NCBI GenBank assembly: GCA_964539825.1
Contig: CAZIKF010000016.1
Coordinates: forward strand, 1 to 64,000
Direction of reading: 5' to 3'
DNA from: CAZIKF01 sp964539825
Lineage (GTDB): Bacteria; Muiribacteriota; UBA6191
Length of the DNA: 64,000 bases
Under the pieces are notes generated by a model that did no database searches, was not told the DNA's origin, and worked only from the letters and a program-made list of their open reading frames with translations. This document shows positions 53,944 to 62,933 of this stretch, piece after piece. Made by a program: the position numbers and the translations under genes. Position 1 is the stretch's first letter; every line of letters begins with the position of its first letter.

Positions 53944-54336
53944 ATGGCTGATATTCTTATTTCAGATGATGATGAAAATGTACGGATTCTTCTTCGCAGA
54001 ACTCTCCAGGCGGAGGGCTACCATACTGAGGAAGCCAAGAATGGCTCAGAGGCTATAAAACTCTTTCGATCAGGGGCCTTCGATCTTGTTATTACGGATC
54101 TACATATGCCGGGAATGCATGGCATTGACCTCATCTACCAGATACGAGAACTCTTCCCCAAGCTTCCTATCATCGCTATCTCAGGGGGCAGCACCGGCGA
54201 CGACTTCATAGCAGCCTCCGAAGATCTTAGGACCGCGGCTAGTGAAGGTGCTAATCTTATCATCCCAAAACCCTGTGACATGGATTATCTTCTCGAAAAG
54301 GTGGAACTGCTTCTGACCGGAACATCTCCAAGTTAG
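53944..54336 (+). CDS. Single-domain response regulator
   Basis: The 130-residue receiver has D8/D9/D10, phosphoacceptor D52 in 'DLVITDLHMPGMHG', S80 in 'IIAISGG' and K109 in 'LIIPKP'. There is no output domain, as in CheY- or Spo0F-like proteins. I start at the ATG at 53944 with GAGG 8 bases upstream; about 66 further in-frame codons upstream look non-coding. The gene is bracketed by inverted copies of a structured repeat. The loop after beta-4 is longer than usual ('STGDDFIAASEDL'). Confidence 0.88.
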   Translation: MADILISDDDENVRILLRRTLQAEGYHTEEAKNGSEAIKLFRSGAFDLVITDLHMPGMHGIDLIYQIRELFPKLPIIAISGGSTGDDFIAASEDLRTAASEGANLIIPKPCDMDYLLEKVELLLTGTSPS

Positions 54337-54423
54337 TTCATCGCCACCTCTTTTAGCGCTCCAGAATCGGGCAATTTCGAGAATTCATAAGGATTGGACT
54401 AGAATATTTCCAGAAGTATATAA

Positions 54424-54525
54424 CTCGTCCGTATTTCCAGCCAAACCAGGAATCGGCCGATTTCCTTGCTCCTATGATGAGAGTATTTTGGTCATGAACC
54501 TACAACGGGCAAACCGTTGTTCTTC
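54424..54525. repeat. Structured repeat, copy B (inverted relative to copy A)
   Basis: Read on the minus strand it aligns along its whole length with copy A (by eye roughly three quarters identical), including the exact linker GGTTCATGACCAA and ATTCCTGGTTTGGC. Its outer stem ACAACGG/CCGTTGT differs from copy A on both sides and stays paired, which suggests selection for structure. Confidence 0.7.
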
Positions 54526-54559
54526 AGTATCAATTTAAACCTGATAAAGGTAGTCTGTC

Positions 54560-55558
54560 TTGGAATCTACAATCCGCAGTGGCTGCGTGGGTACAGTCGG
54601 TAATACCCCTCTTATCCGCCTCCCCTTTCTAAGTGAACTGACGGGATCTGAGATCCTCGCCAAGGCTGAATTTCTGAATCCCGGCGGATCTGTGAAAGAT
54701 CGAGCCGCCCTGGGAATCATAGCAGCGGCCGAGAAAGCCGGACTGGTTCATGAAGGGGCAACAGTTGTAGAAGGAAGTGCCGGCAACACCGGTATCGGCC
54801 TTGCCCATCTCTGTCACACCAGGGGCTATAATTGCATCATAGTGATCCCAGAAACTCAATCACCTGAAAAATTCGCCATTCTGGAAGCCCTGGGGGCTGA
54901 GGTTGTGAAAGTACCGGCGGCACCCTACTCCAGCGATGACCACTTCACCAAGATCGCGAGCCGAATCGCGCATGATCGCGAAAACTGCCTGTGGGCTAAC
55001 CAGTTCGATAACACAGCCAATCGCAGGATTCATTTTGAAACTACAGGACCTGAGATTTGGAATCAAACCGATGGCAATATAGATGCCTTTGTGACCTCGG
55101 TGGGAACCGGTGGCACTCTTGCTGGAGTAGCTCAGTATTTGAAATCACGTAATCCCAGGCTTCTGACCTTTGTTTCTGACCCCCTGGGAAGCGGGCTCTA
55201 TAACTTCATTAAGTCTGGAGAAATGCGCGCGGAAGGAAACTCCATCACGGAGGGAATCGGTATTAGCCGTGTCACAGGAAACTTAAAGGATGCCCCCATT
55301 GATGACGCCGTCAGGGTAGAAGATCAGGAGTGCATCAATATGGTCTTTACTCTCCTGAAAAGAGAGGGGCTTTTTCTGGGAAGTTCATCTGGAATCAATG
55401 TAGCCGGTGCGGTACAAGTAGCAAAGAAACTGGGACCAGGTAAGAGAATAGTGACCATTCTCTGTGACGGCGGCGGAAGATATACCTCCCGACTCTTCAA
55501 TCCTCAGTGGCTGATAGAAAAGGGGCTAAGCCCTCAATCCATTCCTGGTCCGGCATAG
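54560..55558 (+). CDS. cysK: Cysteine synthase family PLP enzyme
   Basis: The 332-residue protein has 'GTVGNTPLIRLP', the PLP lysine in 'LNPGGSVKDRAAL' (Lys46), 'VEGSAGNTGIGLA' (substrate loop), 'VTSVGTGGTLAG' (phosphate loop) and 'SSSGINVAGA'. The C-terminus 'DGGGRYTSRLFNPQWL' resembles the eukaryotic or mitochondrial-type cysteine synthase group. It forms cysteine from O-acetylserine and sulfide; a related beta-replacement activity is possible. The start is probably TTG at 54560, because the conserved fold begins there and no ATG is near. Copy B of the repeat ends 34 bases upstream. Confidence 0.9.
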   Translation: MESTIRSGCVGTVGNTPLIRLPFLSELTGSEILAKAEFLNPGGSVKDRAALGIIAAAEKAGLVHEGATVVEGSAGNTGIGLAHLCHTRGYNCIIVIPETQSPEKFAILEALGAEVVKVPAAPYSSDDHFTKIASRIAHDRENCLWANQFDNTANRRIHFETTGPEIWNQTDGNIDAFVTSVGTGGTLAGVAQYLKSRNPRLLTFVSDPLGSGLYNFIKSGEMRAEGNSITEGIGISRVTGNLKDAPIDDAVRVEDQECINMVFTLLKREGLFLGSSSGINVAGAVQVAKKLGPGKRIVTILCDGGGRYTSRLFNPQWLIEKGLSPQSIPGPA

Positions 55559-55590
55559 GCAATTTGAGCTCTGACTGCTAGAATATTCCT

Positions 55591-55878
55591 ATGGAGCAAA
55601 TCTTTTTCTCTACCGTAATCTTCTCTACCTGCTTCTTCTTCCTGAGCATTGGAGTGCTGATTTCCGGAAAGCCAATACAAGGTTCTTGCGGAAGGAGGAA
55701 AGGCGATTTGCTATCAGGAGATGGGCTGGATATCGAATGCTTGTGCGAAACATCCGGCGACGATTCAGCTTGCTCTGGGATTTCCGAGGGCGAACTCATA
55801 GACGCAATGCTTCGAGCCAAGGAAGATTTCAAAGATGTGGAACGTGTTTCAAAAGAGCTCAATAAGAATCTGCCCTAG
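55591..55878 (+). CDS. nqrM: Na+-NQR maturation protein NqrM, divergent
   Basis: The 95-residue protein has one N-terminal membrane helix (about 5-25) followed by 'GKPIQGSCG' and 'IECLCETSGDDSAC', matching the small Cys-rich NqrM (DUF539) pattern 'KxIxGSCGG...VCxCxxPC'. In Vibrio NqrM is needed to insert the iron centre into NqrD/NqrE. Here it has a 30-residue helical C-terminal extension and lies convergent to apbE, not at the end of the nqr operon. The start has no clear ribosome site. Confidence 0.7.
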   Translation: MEQIFFSTVIFSTCFFFLSIGVLISGKPIQGSCGRRKGDLLSGDGLDIECLCETSGDDSACSGISEGELIDAMLRAKEDFKDVERVSKELNKNLP

Positions 55879-55884
55879 AGTTCC

Positions 55885-56916
55885 TTAGATTCTACGTGCA
55901 TTCCAACCCTCATTGCTAACCAATTCAAATCCCGAGGGAGTTCCCCTGATAAGTAGATAATCCACTTGCCGCCTGGAAAGATACTCTTTTGCACTTTGGG
56001 ATCCCAGGAGAATCGCAATCGTGGCCAGGGCGTCGGCGGTTTCACAATCTTTAGCTATGACCGTCGCACTCAATAGATCAGATTTTCTGGGCATTCCGCT
56101 TTGAGGGTCAATGAAATGAGACCATCGTCCCTGCTGATCCTGATGGTAATTGCGATAATTTCCCGAGGTCGCCAGGGACTCGTCCTCAAGCTCAACTGCC
56201 TCCACCAAATCGTCAAGCGGGGCCTCAGGAACAGGACGGTTGATCCCAACCTTCCAAGGGTGTCCTGAAGGTGAATGTCCTTGAAGGCGAATCTCCCCTC
56301 CAATTTCGACGAGATAATTGTCCACTTGATGTCTTTGAAGGAATAAACCAACCTGGTCCACCCCGTAGCCCTTCGCGATTGAACTTAGATCGATTTGAAC
56401 ACCGGGTTTGCGCTTTCTCAAGGAAGATGGCTTGGATAGCTCCAGCATCTGATAGCCCGTAAGGGAGAGAGCTTCAAGAAGGGCTTCATTAGAAGGACGG
56501 AGGGCAGTCTCTAGCGGTCCGAAACCCCATAAATTCACCAGTGTACCCACGGTGATATCAAAGATCCCGGTTGTGGATTGAGAGAAAGCTACCGAGTTGC
56601 TAACCAAACGATAAAATTCCTTGCTAACCTCTTGAGGTAGAGTAGATTGAACAGAGTTCCAGCGCGAGATCTCGCTATCCTTGATATAGGTAGACATGGA
56701 TTGATTGATGGACGCCAAAAGCAGATCAACTTCTTTTTTCCATTCCGGTTGTGAAACAGTATCCACAGGCAGAAATTTGACCCGGTACCAGGTACCCATA
56801 GTCTTACCCTGAAGAAAGACATAGGCTTCCTTTTTATCCGGAAAATAGGAAAAAAGTACGACTACCAGCAGACATAGAAACAAGACCTGCCGAAGTGGAA
56901 TTTTTGGCTTTTCCAT
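55885..56916 (-). CDS. apbE: FAD:protein FMN transferase
   Basis: The 343-residue protein has an N-terminal membrane anchor (about 10-24) and the ApbE blocks 'GKTMGTWYRVKF', 'FDITVGTLVNLWGFGP', 'VQIDLSSIAKGYGVDQV', 'LVEIGGEIRLQGHSP', 'ATSGNYRNY' and 'ATVIAKDCETADALATIAILLG'. It attaches FMN covalently to Thr residues of NqrB and NqrC in the periplasm. It is the last gene behind nqrABCDEF, 29 bases from nqrF, as in many Na+-NQR loci. Confidence 0.94.
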   Translation of the reverse strand: MEKPKIPLRQVLFLCLLVVVLFSYFPDKKEAYVFLQGKTMGTWYRVKFLPVDTVSQPEWKKEVDLLLASINQSMSTYIKDSEISRWNSVQSTLPQEVSKEFYRLVSNSVAFSQSTTGIFDITVGTLVNLWGFGPLETALRPSNEALLEALSLTGYQMLELSKPSSLRKRKPGVQIDLSSIAKGYGVDQVGLFLQRHQVDNYLVEIGGEIRLQGHSPSGHPWKVGINRPVPEAPLDDLVEAVELEDESLATSGNYRNYHQDQQGRWSHFIDPQSGMPRKSDLLSATVIAKDCETADALATIAILLGSQSAKEYLSRRQVDYLLIRGTPSGFELVSNEGWNARRI

Positions 56917-56945
56917 CTTCGATTCCTCCGGACTACGTACCGGGA

Positions 56946-58169
56946 TTAAAATTCGTCGAACCGGATCATATCCGGCTCAACACCAAGGGAATCGAGCATA
57001 TCCATCACACACTTGAGCATCATGGGAGGCCCGCAGAGGTAGTATTCAATCTCTTGGGGGTCTTTGTGCTTGAGTAAATATTCATCCTGTACAACCTGGT
57101 GAATAAAGCCTTTATACCCACTCCAATCATCGGCAGGCAAAGGATCGGAGAGAGCTACATGATATTTGAAATTAGGAAATTTCTCTTCGATATCCTTGAA
57201 TTGGTCATCATAGAACATCTCCCTCTTTGATCTTGCTCCATACCAAAAAGTTGCTTTGCGCTTGGATTTCTCTGTATGGAAAAGATGAAAGAGATGGGAA
57301 CGCATCGGGGCCATTCCCGCTCCGCCGCCAATGAAACACATTTCGCGCTCGGTCTCCTGTATAAAAAACTCTCCAAAAGGACCGGAGACACTCACGTCAT
57401 CTCCCGGTTTGAGATTAAAAATATAGGACGAAGCAATTCCGGGAGGAATACCAACAGAACCGGGAGGGGCGGTAGCAATACGAACATTGAGCATGACCAT
57501 CTGTCCCTCAGCAGGATGATTCGCCATAGAGTAAGCACGAAAACACTCTTCCGTATTCACGGCACGGGTATCCCAGAGCTTAAATTTGTCCCAGTCTTCG
57601 TGATACTCCTCAGCAACTTCAAAATCTTGAAAAGTGCAGTCATACTCGGGTATATCAATCTGGATATATCCACCATTTTCAAACACAAGGGTTTTACCCT
57701 CCTGAATGTCCAGAACTAATTCTTTGATGAAAGTGGCGACGTTGTCATTGGATCGTACCTTACAATTGAATTTTTTAATCCCAAATACTTCTTCAGGAAC
57801 CACTACATCCATGTCATGTTTTACTTTTACCTGGCAGGAGAGTCGGACCTGCTCACGTTTTTCCTTGCGGCTGAGATGACCCTCCTCGGTGGGCAGTACA
57901 TCTCCCCCGCCCGCGGTTACCTTACACTTACACAGAGCGCAGGAACCCCCGCCTCCACAGGCTGAAGGAAGTAGTATTTCCTGCCCCATCAAAGCGGTCA
58001 GCAAAGTCATCCCAGGCTGCACCTGCGCGACTTTCTCGCCTCCGTTGATTGAAATAGTCACCGCTTCGGAGGAAACAAGTTTTTTGTTGGCTATATTGAG
58101 TAAAGCCACGAGCCCGAGCACAATGAACAGAAAAATGATGATGCTGAAGATGACGGTTTCTACAAGCAT
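56946..58169 (-). CDS. nqrF: Na+-NQR subunit F, NADH dehydrogenase
   Basis: The 407-residue subunit has an N-terminal membrane helix, a 2Fe-2S domain with 'LPSACGGGGSCALCKCKV' (cluster cysteines C-x5-C-x2-C plus a later Cys in 'VRLSCQV'), then an FAD/NADH module with 'FRAYSMANHPAE' (FAD), 'GDDVSVSGPFGEFF' and 'CFIGGGAGMAPMRSHLF' (NADH), ending 'MIRFDEF'. It is the entry point for electrons from NADH. All family features are intact. Confidence 0.97.
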   Translation of the reverse strand: MLVETVIFSIIIFLFIVLGLVALLNIANKKLVSSEAVTISINGGEKVAQVQPGMTLLTALMGQEILLPSACGGGGSCALCKCKVTAGGGDVLPTEEGHLSRKEKREQVRLSCQVKVKHDMDVVVPEEVFGIKKFNCKVRSNDNVATFIKELVLDIQEGKTLVFENGGYIQIDIPEYDCTFQDFEVAEEYHEDWDKFKLWDTRAVNTEECFRAYSMANHPAEGQMVMLNVRIATAPPGSVGIPPGIASSYIFNLKPGDDVSVSGPFGEFFIQETEREMCFIGGGAGMAPMRSHLFHLFHTEKSKRKATFWYGARSKREMFYDDQFKDIEEKFPNFKYHVALSDPLPADDWSGYKGFIHQVVQDEYLLKHKDPQEIEYYLCGPPMMLKCVMDMLDSLGVEPDMIRFDEF

Positions 58170-58178
58170 GGAACTCTC

Positions 58179-58796
58179 CTATAGGTTGATCCCGGCGAAA
58201 CCCATAAAGCCGATGGCCATCAGACCCGTGGTAATAAATGTAATCCCCAATCCCTTCAATCCGTCTGGAACGTGGGAATATCGAATTTTCATTCGAATGG
58301 AGGCAAGTCCTATAATTGCCAGAGCCCAGCCCAACCCTGAGCCAAATCCATAAACAACGGACTCTACGAAATTGTATTGACGCTCAACCATGAACAAAGA
58401 GCATCCCAAAATCGCGCAGTTCACAGTAATCAAGGGTAAAAATACTCCAAGAGCTGTATACAGCGCTCGAAAGAACCGATCTAGAATCATTTCCAGAAGC
58501 TGAATTTGGGCGGCGATCACAGCGATGAAGGTAATCAGGTTCAGGAAACTTAAATCCAGGCTGGCATAGGACTCGCTAATCCAGGAAAGAGCACCTTTCT
58601 TAAGAAAAAACTCATGGATCAGCCAATTTGCCGGAGTGGTGAGGGTTAGAACAAAAATTACTGCCACCCCCAGGCCCATGGCAGTTTCAATTTTCTTCGA
58701 ACAGGCCAGGAATGTACACATCCCCAGGAAAAATGCCAGGAGGATATTTTCGATAAAGACGGAGGTAATAGCTATCCCAAGAAGTTCTGCTACCAT
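58179..58796 (-). CDS. nqrE: Na+-NQR subunit E
   Basis: The 205-residue membrane subunit has six helices with 'IENILLAFFLGMCTFLACSKKIETAMGLG' and 'LPLITVNCAILGCSLFMVER'. The Cys residues in those two half-helices correspond to those that, with NqrD, hold the iron centre within the membrane. Length and motif order are normal. It starts two bases after nqrD ends. Confidence 0.96.
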   Translation of the reverse strand: MVAELLGIAITSVFIENILLAFFLGMCTFLACSKKIETAMGLGVAVIFVLTLTTPANWLIHEFFLKKGALSWISESYASLDLSFLNLITFIAVIAAQIQLLEMILDRFFRALYTALGVFLPLITVNCAILGCSLFMVERQYNFVESVVYGFGSGLGWALAIIGLASIRMKIRYSHVPDGLKGLGITFITTGLMAIGFMGFAGINL

Positions 58797-58798
58797 GA

Positions 58799-59452
58799 TT
58801 ACTCACCCTGCCTTCCGCTGACCACGTTCACAGCCCAAATGTAGAGCCCTATGATGATAAAAGCCCCGGGGGGTAATACCATCAGACCCATGTTCTCGTA
58901 ACCCAAATCATAGAGAGATTGGGACAATCCCATCCACTCTCCCATTTTTAAAATCAATGGGAATCCCCATATCGTACCGGATCCAAAGATTTCCCGTATG
59001 GTTCCAACCAGACAGAGCACCAAGGAATAACCCAGTCCGTTGCCCAGGCCATCAAGTATGGAAGCACCTGGTGAATTTCCCAGTGCGAACGCCTCTGCCC
59101 GCCCTAAAACAATGCAGTTGGTAATGATCAAACCAACGAACACAGACAACTGCTTACTCAGCTCAAAAAAATAGGCTCTGAGTACCTGGTCTACAAGAAT
59201 CACCAGGGCCGCGATTACACACATCTCTACGATGATTCGAATCCTGTTGGGTAGTCCCTTTCTTAAGAGACTGAGGATGAAGTTCGATCCAATGAGCACG
59301 AATATCACGGCACAGGACATCACCACCGCTTGCTTGAGTTGTACGGTGACAGCCAGAGCCGAACAAATACCCAAAACCTGAATAGTGATGGGATTGTTTT
59401 CAACCAATGGATCAACAAGTGGCTTGGGAAGGCTTTTGAGCAACGCCATCAT
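58799..59452 (-). CDS. nqrD: Na+-NQR subunit D
   Basis: The 217-residue membrane subunit has 'NPITIQVLGICSALAVTVQLKQA' and 'LIITNCIVLGRAEAFAL', the pseudo-twofold partner motifs of NqrE with the iron-binding cysteines. Its helices show the inverted-repeat topology of the RnfA/RnfE/NqrD/NqrE family. The start overlaps the nqrC stop by 4 bases. Confidence 0.96.
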   Translation of the reverse strand: MMALLKSLPKPLVDPLVENNPITIQVLGICSALAVTVQLKQAVVMSCAVIFVLIGSNFILSLLRKGLPNRIRIIVEMCVIAALVILVDQVLRAYFFELSKQLSVFVGLIITNCIVLGRAEAFALGNSPGASILDGLGNGLGYSLVLCLVGTIREIFGSGTIWGFPLILKMGEWMGLSQSLYDLGYENMGLMVLPPGAFIIIGLYIWAVNVVSGRQGE

Positions 59453-60192
59453 TCTTCCTTTCGAAACCTGGAAAGATAAGGATCATACATTTTTGTGCAG
59501 TGCTTGATTAGTCTGGTTACGCCGTTGGCGGTAATGGTGGCCCCACTAATTCCATCCACAGAATGCTTGAGTGGATGACCAGAATTCACGGCCTTAGCCT
59601 TGGCAACTACGACTCCATAGAGATTTCCATCCTCATCTAAGATCTTCTTATCCAGGAAATTCTTTTGGAACCACTTCTTTGATATTTCAGCACCCAGGCC
59701 GGGGGTTTCCCCATGTTTGTAAAACGTAATACCGCTCACTGTAGCTGCATCATTTTGTAAAGCCAAGTAACCATAGAGAGTTGACCAGAGTCCCTTTCCC
59801 TTAAGCGGGATTGCCAGCGCTTTCAAATTTCCATTTTCAACTCTCTGGAACAGGGATAGCTTACAGTCTGGGGTGTTCAATTCGGCACCCTTCTCTAAGA
59901 GTTCACATTGCTCCTTTTCGGGTACTTCTTTGAAAGCCTTGTAGTTCTTCTGAACTTCACCTGCACGATTGATGACTAGCTCTTCCACACGGTTTTTAAA
60001 TACTTCTTCCACTTTTTCATCGCTCATCCCCTCTTCGAAGAGTCCCAATACGTCGAGAAGTTTGCGGTTTAAATCCAGTTGAGCGGCTCGCTCCTGAGCT
60101 GGTTTGAGCCCCATGGCGAATAAAGAGAGAAGGAAGCTGCACACAAAACAAATCACCGCGGCATAGAGCAGAGTGTAAAGATTGTCATTCAT
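59449..60192 (-). CDS. nqrC: Na+-NQR subunit C, covalent FMN carrier
   Basis: The 247-residue subunit has one N-terminal membrane helix and a periplasmic FMN-binding domain. 'HSVDGISGATITANGV' contains the SGAT motif, whose Thr takes FMN from ApbE. 'TPGLGAEISKKWFQKNFLDKKI' and 'KGLWSTLYGYLAL' are typical. It overlaps nqrB by 8 bases at its start and nqrD by 4 bases at its end. Confidence 0.96.
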   Translation of the reverse strand: MNDNLYTLLYAAVICFVCSFLLSLFAMGLKPAQERAAQLDLNRKLLDVLGLFEEGMSDEKVEEVFKNRVEELVINRAGEVQKNYKAFKEVPEKEQCELLEKGAELNTPDCKLSLFQRVENGNLKALAIPLKGKGLWSTLYGYLALQNDAATVSGITFYKHGETPGLGAEISKKWFQKNFLDKKILDEDGNLYGVVVAKAKAVNSGHPLKHSVDGISGATITANGVTRLIKHCTKMYDPYLSRFRKEE

Positions 60193-61375
60193 GGTGTGCC
60201 TTCCTTCGCTTCATGTGGGATTGCAGAACCCAATAATCGATAAACGGCGCGAATATATTCATAAACAGAATGGCTAGCATCATCCCTTCGGGATAAGCTG
60301 GATTTACCGTTCGAATCAAGATTGCCAGGGCTCCAATACAGAATCCGTAAATCCACTTTCCCATGGAAGTTCCAGCACTGGAGACTGGATCGGTAGCCAT
60401 ATAGACAGCTCCGAAAAGAAAGCCCCCCGCCAAAAGATGATAGTGAGGTGGAAGATGATAGATCCCAGGGAGAGTATCAGGAGCCAACAACCACATGAGA
60501 AGGCCGATGGTTGTGCCACCCAAAATACATCCGGTCATGGTTCGGTAACTACCCACTCCCACTGCAATCAGAATGATTCCACCCAATATACATGCCGCTG
60601 CAGAGGTTTCTCCTATGGAACCAGGAACGAATCCCATAAAAAGCTGCTTCATTGAAAAACCAGCCTCTGAAAGAATTCTTACAATATTTTCACCTCCAGG
60701 CGCTGCGGCTGCTTTGGCCAACGGAGTAGCGCCGGAAAAACCGTCCACAAGTGTTTCCGTCTTTTCTGGCAGCGTGATCCAGACATTATCACCTGACATT
60801 TTCCCCGGGTAGGTGAAGAAGCAGAAAGCTCGTGCTACCAGGGCTGGATTAAGGATGTTCATTCCCGTTCCACCGAATACTTCCTTGCCTATGACAACCC
60901 CGAAAGATACTCCGACTGCTGCTTGCCACCAGGGAAGTGTGGGAGGTAGAACCAGGGGAAATAGAAGCCCCGTCACAAGAAATCCTTCATTGATTGGATG
61001 CTTACGAACCACCGCGAAGATTGCCTCCCAGGTACCCCCTACCGCGTAAGAAATAATGATCAGAGGTACTACCTGGATCAATCCTTCACGAATACAGTCC
61101 CAGTGGGCAATGGAGGCGGAAATTGCCATTTGGCTCTGGTAACCCGCATTATAGATTCCTACTAGTAAGGGAGGTAAAAGGGCCAGGATCACCATAGACA
61201 TATATCGCTTGGTATCCACAGCGTCGCGAACATGAGGACCATTCTTGGTTACATGAACCGGCGAGTACAAAAAGGAATCCGCGGCATCAAACGCTGGCTC
61301 AAAGGCCTCAAGCGGCTTCCCCTTATCGAACAGATTTTTGCGCTTCCACTCCAGAATCTTTAACAGAATGCTCAT
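60185..61375 (-). CDS. nqrB: Na+-NQR subunit B, FMN and riboflavin-binding membrane subunit
   Basis: The 396-residue subunit has about ten membrane helices. 'DGFSGATPLAKAA' contains the Thr that receives FMN, and 'NPALVARAFCFFTYPGKMSG' and 'ATDPVSSAGTSMGKWIYG' are conserved. In Vibrio this subunit also binds riboflavin and forms the Na+ path. The sequence shows no anomalies. One base separates it from nqrA. Confidence 0.97.
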   Translation of the reverse strand: MSILLKILEWKRKNLFDKGKPLEAFEPAFDAADSFLYSPVHVTKNGPHVRDAVDTKRYMSMVILALLPPLLVGIYNAGYQSQMAISASIAHWDCIREGLIQVVPLIIISYAVGGTWEAIFAVVRKHPINEGFLVTGLLFPLVLPPTLPWWQAAVGVSFGVVIGKEVFGGTGMNILNPALVARAFCFFTYPGKMSGDNVWITLPEKTETLVDGFSGATPLAKAAAAPGGENIVRILSEAGFSMKQLFMGFVPGSIGETSAAACILGGIILIAVGVGSYRTMTGCILGGTTIGLLMWLLAPDTLPGIYHLPPHYHLLAGGFLFGAVYMATDPVSSAGTSMGKWIYGFCIGALAILIRTVNPAYPEGMMLAILFMNIFAPFIDYWVLQSHMKRRKAHHE

Positions 61376-61376
61376 T

Positions 61377-62723
61377 TCAGGCCTCCTTCAAGATGGTATC
61401 AAGGCCGCCCTTAATGATCTGTTCGATCTCAATTTTTGAGGGACAAACATAAGTACACAAGCCACATTCAGCACAATCCTGAATTCCCAGGCCCTCCATC
61501 TGATCAAAATCTTCGGCCAGAACCGATTTGAACACAAACTGGGGTAAGAGATCGGTGGGGCATACATCCTCGCAGCTGGAGCATTGAATACAAGCTCGAT
61601 CCTCCCCCTGGATGGAAGTGGTGAGTTCATATTCTGGACTAGGAAATACCGTTGAAAGAAACACACTGGAAAAGGAATACTTATCCATTCCCGGCCAGAC
61701 AAAGCGTAGAAACTCCCTCTCTACCCCTTCTCTGACTACATGCAGTGATTTTCCGTAAAATCCAAGATAGCTCTCTTCTTCAATTTGGAGTCCCGAAAAG
61801 ACCCCACCGGACAGAAATCTTTTCTCTCCATCAGCCAGATCCTTATCCACAAGAGACTTAACAGAACTTCCCAGATAGGTTTCCACATACCTGGGACGCA
61901 GGGATTGTGCTCCCGCGATGGTAAGAGTTCTGACAGGGTCCCATTTGCCCGTTTCCAAAAGGTGAACGATGGCTAATAAGTCCTGGGCATCTATATACCA
62001 GGCGCACTCATTCTTTTTTAGAGGAGAGACATGGTAGGACTGTACATGGGGATTTCCAGCAGGAAAGACAGCCTCTGTACGAATCACTGTCGCCTCTTCA
62101 ATCGAGTCAAATCCAGATGGGTAAGGCTCATCCGTACGAGCTGCCGTTAAGAATACATTTCCCCTGGTCAGTTTCTTAAGGAGAATGATTCCTTTGCGTA
62201 GGTCTTCCTCTTTGCCCTTTAAAACATAATTCAGGTCCGGGCAATGAGGCTCTGTTTCCAGAGTTTTGACATATATGTCTTTGGGGCGGTCTTCCGGATC
62301 AGCCAATTGGTGGAACGGAATGGAGCGAAAAAAGGGCCACATCCCTGTTTTGAGCAGATGATCCACTAGCTCCTGTTCGGAGATCTTTTCGATAGAATAG
62401 GTTCCAAAGCTCCCAAAGTTTTGCCGGCGGCCGAGCTCTATGATGACTTCAATGAGAGCTCTCCGATGACCCCTGCGGATTTCTTTAACCGTCCCTGCCA
62501 TAGGGGCAACTACGGAAATTCGGGGGTCTTTTTTGTGCGTGAATAATACATCTCCGCACTTGACCTTGGCCCCTTCTTCTACTGCAAGGAGGGGTTTGAT
62601 CCCGGGAATATCTTGCGCTTTAACCGCTATGGTCTCGGGAATTTCCAGCAGGGATTCCAGTGTCTTTACCGGCTTTCCGGCAAGCCTGAGATTATATCCG
62701 CCGCGCATTCTCATTCGCTTCAT
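61377..62723 (-). CDS. nqrA: Na+-NQR subunit A with two intact 4Fe-4S motifs
   Basis: The 448-residue subunit has N-terminal 'GYNLRLAGKP' and 'DVLFTHKKDPRISVVAPMAGTVKEIRRGHRRALIEVII' type blocks and 'PYPSGFDSIEEATVIRTEAVFPAGNPHVQ'. The family assignment is supported by the full nqrBCDEF set that follows. The C-terminus holds two complete ferredoxin motifs, C378-x2-C381-x2-C384-x3-C388-P and C417-x2-C420-x2-C423-x3-C427-P. Classical NqrA (Vibrio) keeps only remnants there, whereas RnfC has both. AAGGAG precedes the ATG at 62723. Confidence 0.93.
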   Translation of the reverse strand: MKRMRMRGGYNLRLAGKPVKTLESLLEIPETIAVKAQDIPGIKPLLAVEEGAKVKCGDVLFTHKKDPRISVVAPMAGTVKEIRRGHRRALIEVIIELGRRQNFGSFGTYSIEKISEQELVDHLLKTGMWPFFRSIPFHQLADPEDRPKDIYVKTLETEPHCPDLNYVLKGKEEDLRKGIILLKKLTRGNVFLTAARTDEPYPSGFDSIEEATVIRTEAVFPAGNPHVQSYHVSPLKKNECAWYIDAQDLLAIVHLLETGKWDPVRTLTIAGAQSLRPRYVETYLGSSVKSLVDKDLADGEKRFLSGGVFSGLQIEEESYLGFYGKSLHVVREGVEREFLRFVWPGMDKYSFSSVFLSTVFPSPEYELTTSIQGEDRACIQCSSCEDVCPTDLLPQFVFKSVLAEDFDQMEGLGIQDCAECGLCTYVCPSKIEIEQIIKGGLDTILKEA

Positions 62724-62801
62724 ATGGTCTCCTTGAAGAATCTGCGACTAGTGCTAAACGGCCTGGATTCGGCAGATTAGGCCCCCTCCAGAAACGCTCC
62801 A

Positions 62802-62830
62802 AGCATATATCTCACAAGGAGATTTATCAA
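62802..62830 (-). promoter_or_regulatory. Promoter of the nqr operon
   Basis: On the minus strand TTGATA (62825-62830) and TATGCT (62802-62807) are 17 bases apart, about 80 bases before nqrA. A GGCCT/AGGCC stem (about 62760-62783) lies in the leader. All nqr genes and apbE are closely packed behind it. Confidence 0.55.
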
Positions 62831-62933
62831 GAGGAAAAGAAGGAGATGGAAGAGAAGTCAGAAGCCAAATGCCAGGGGATGACAAGTCGGAGGGATGAAG
62901 CCTCGTTCTACTTGTACCTGACAATCTTAAGAA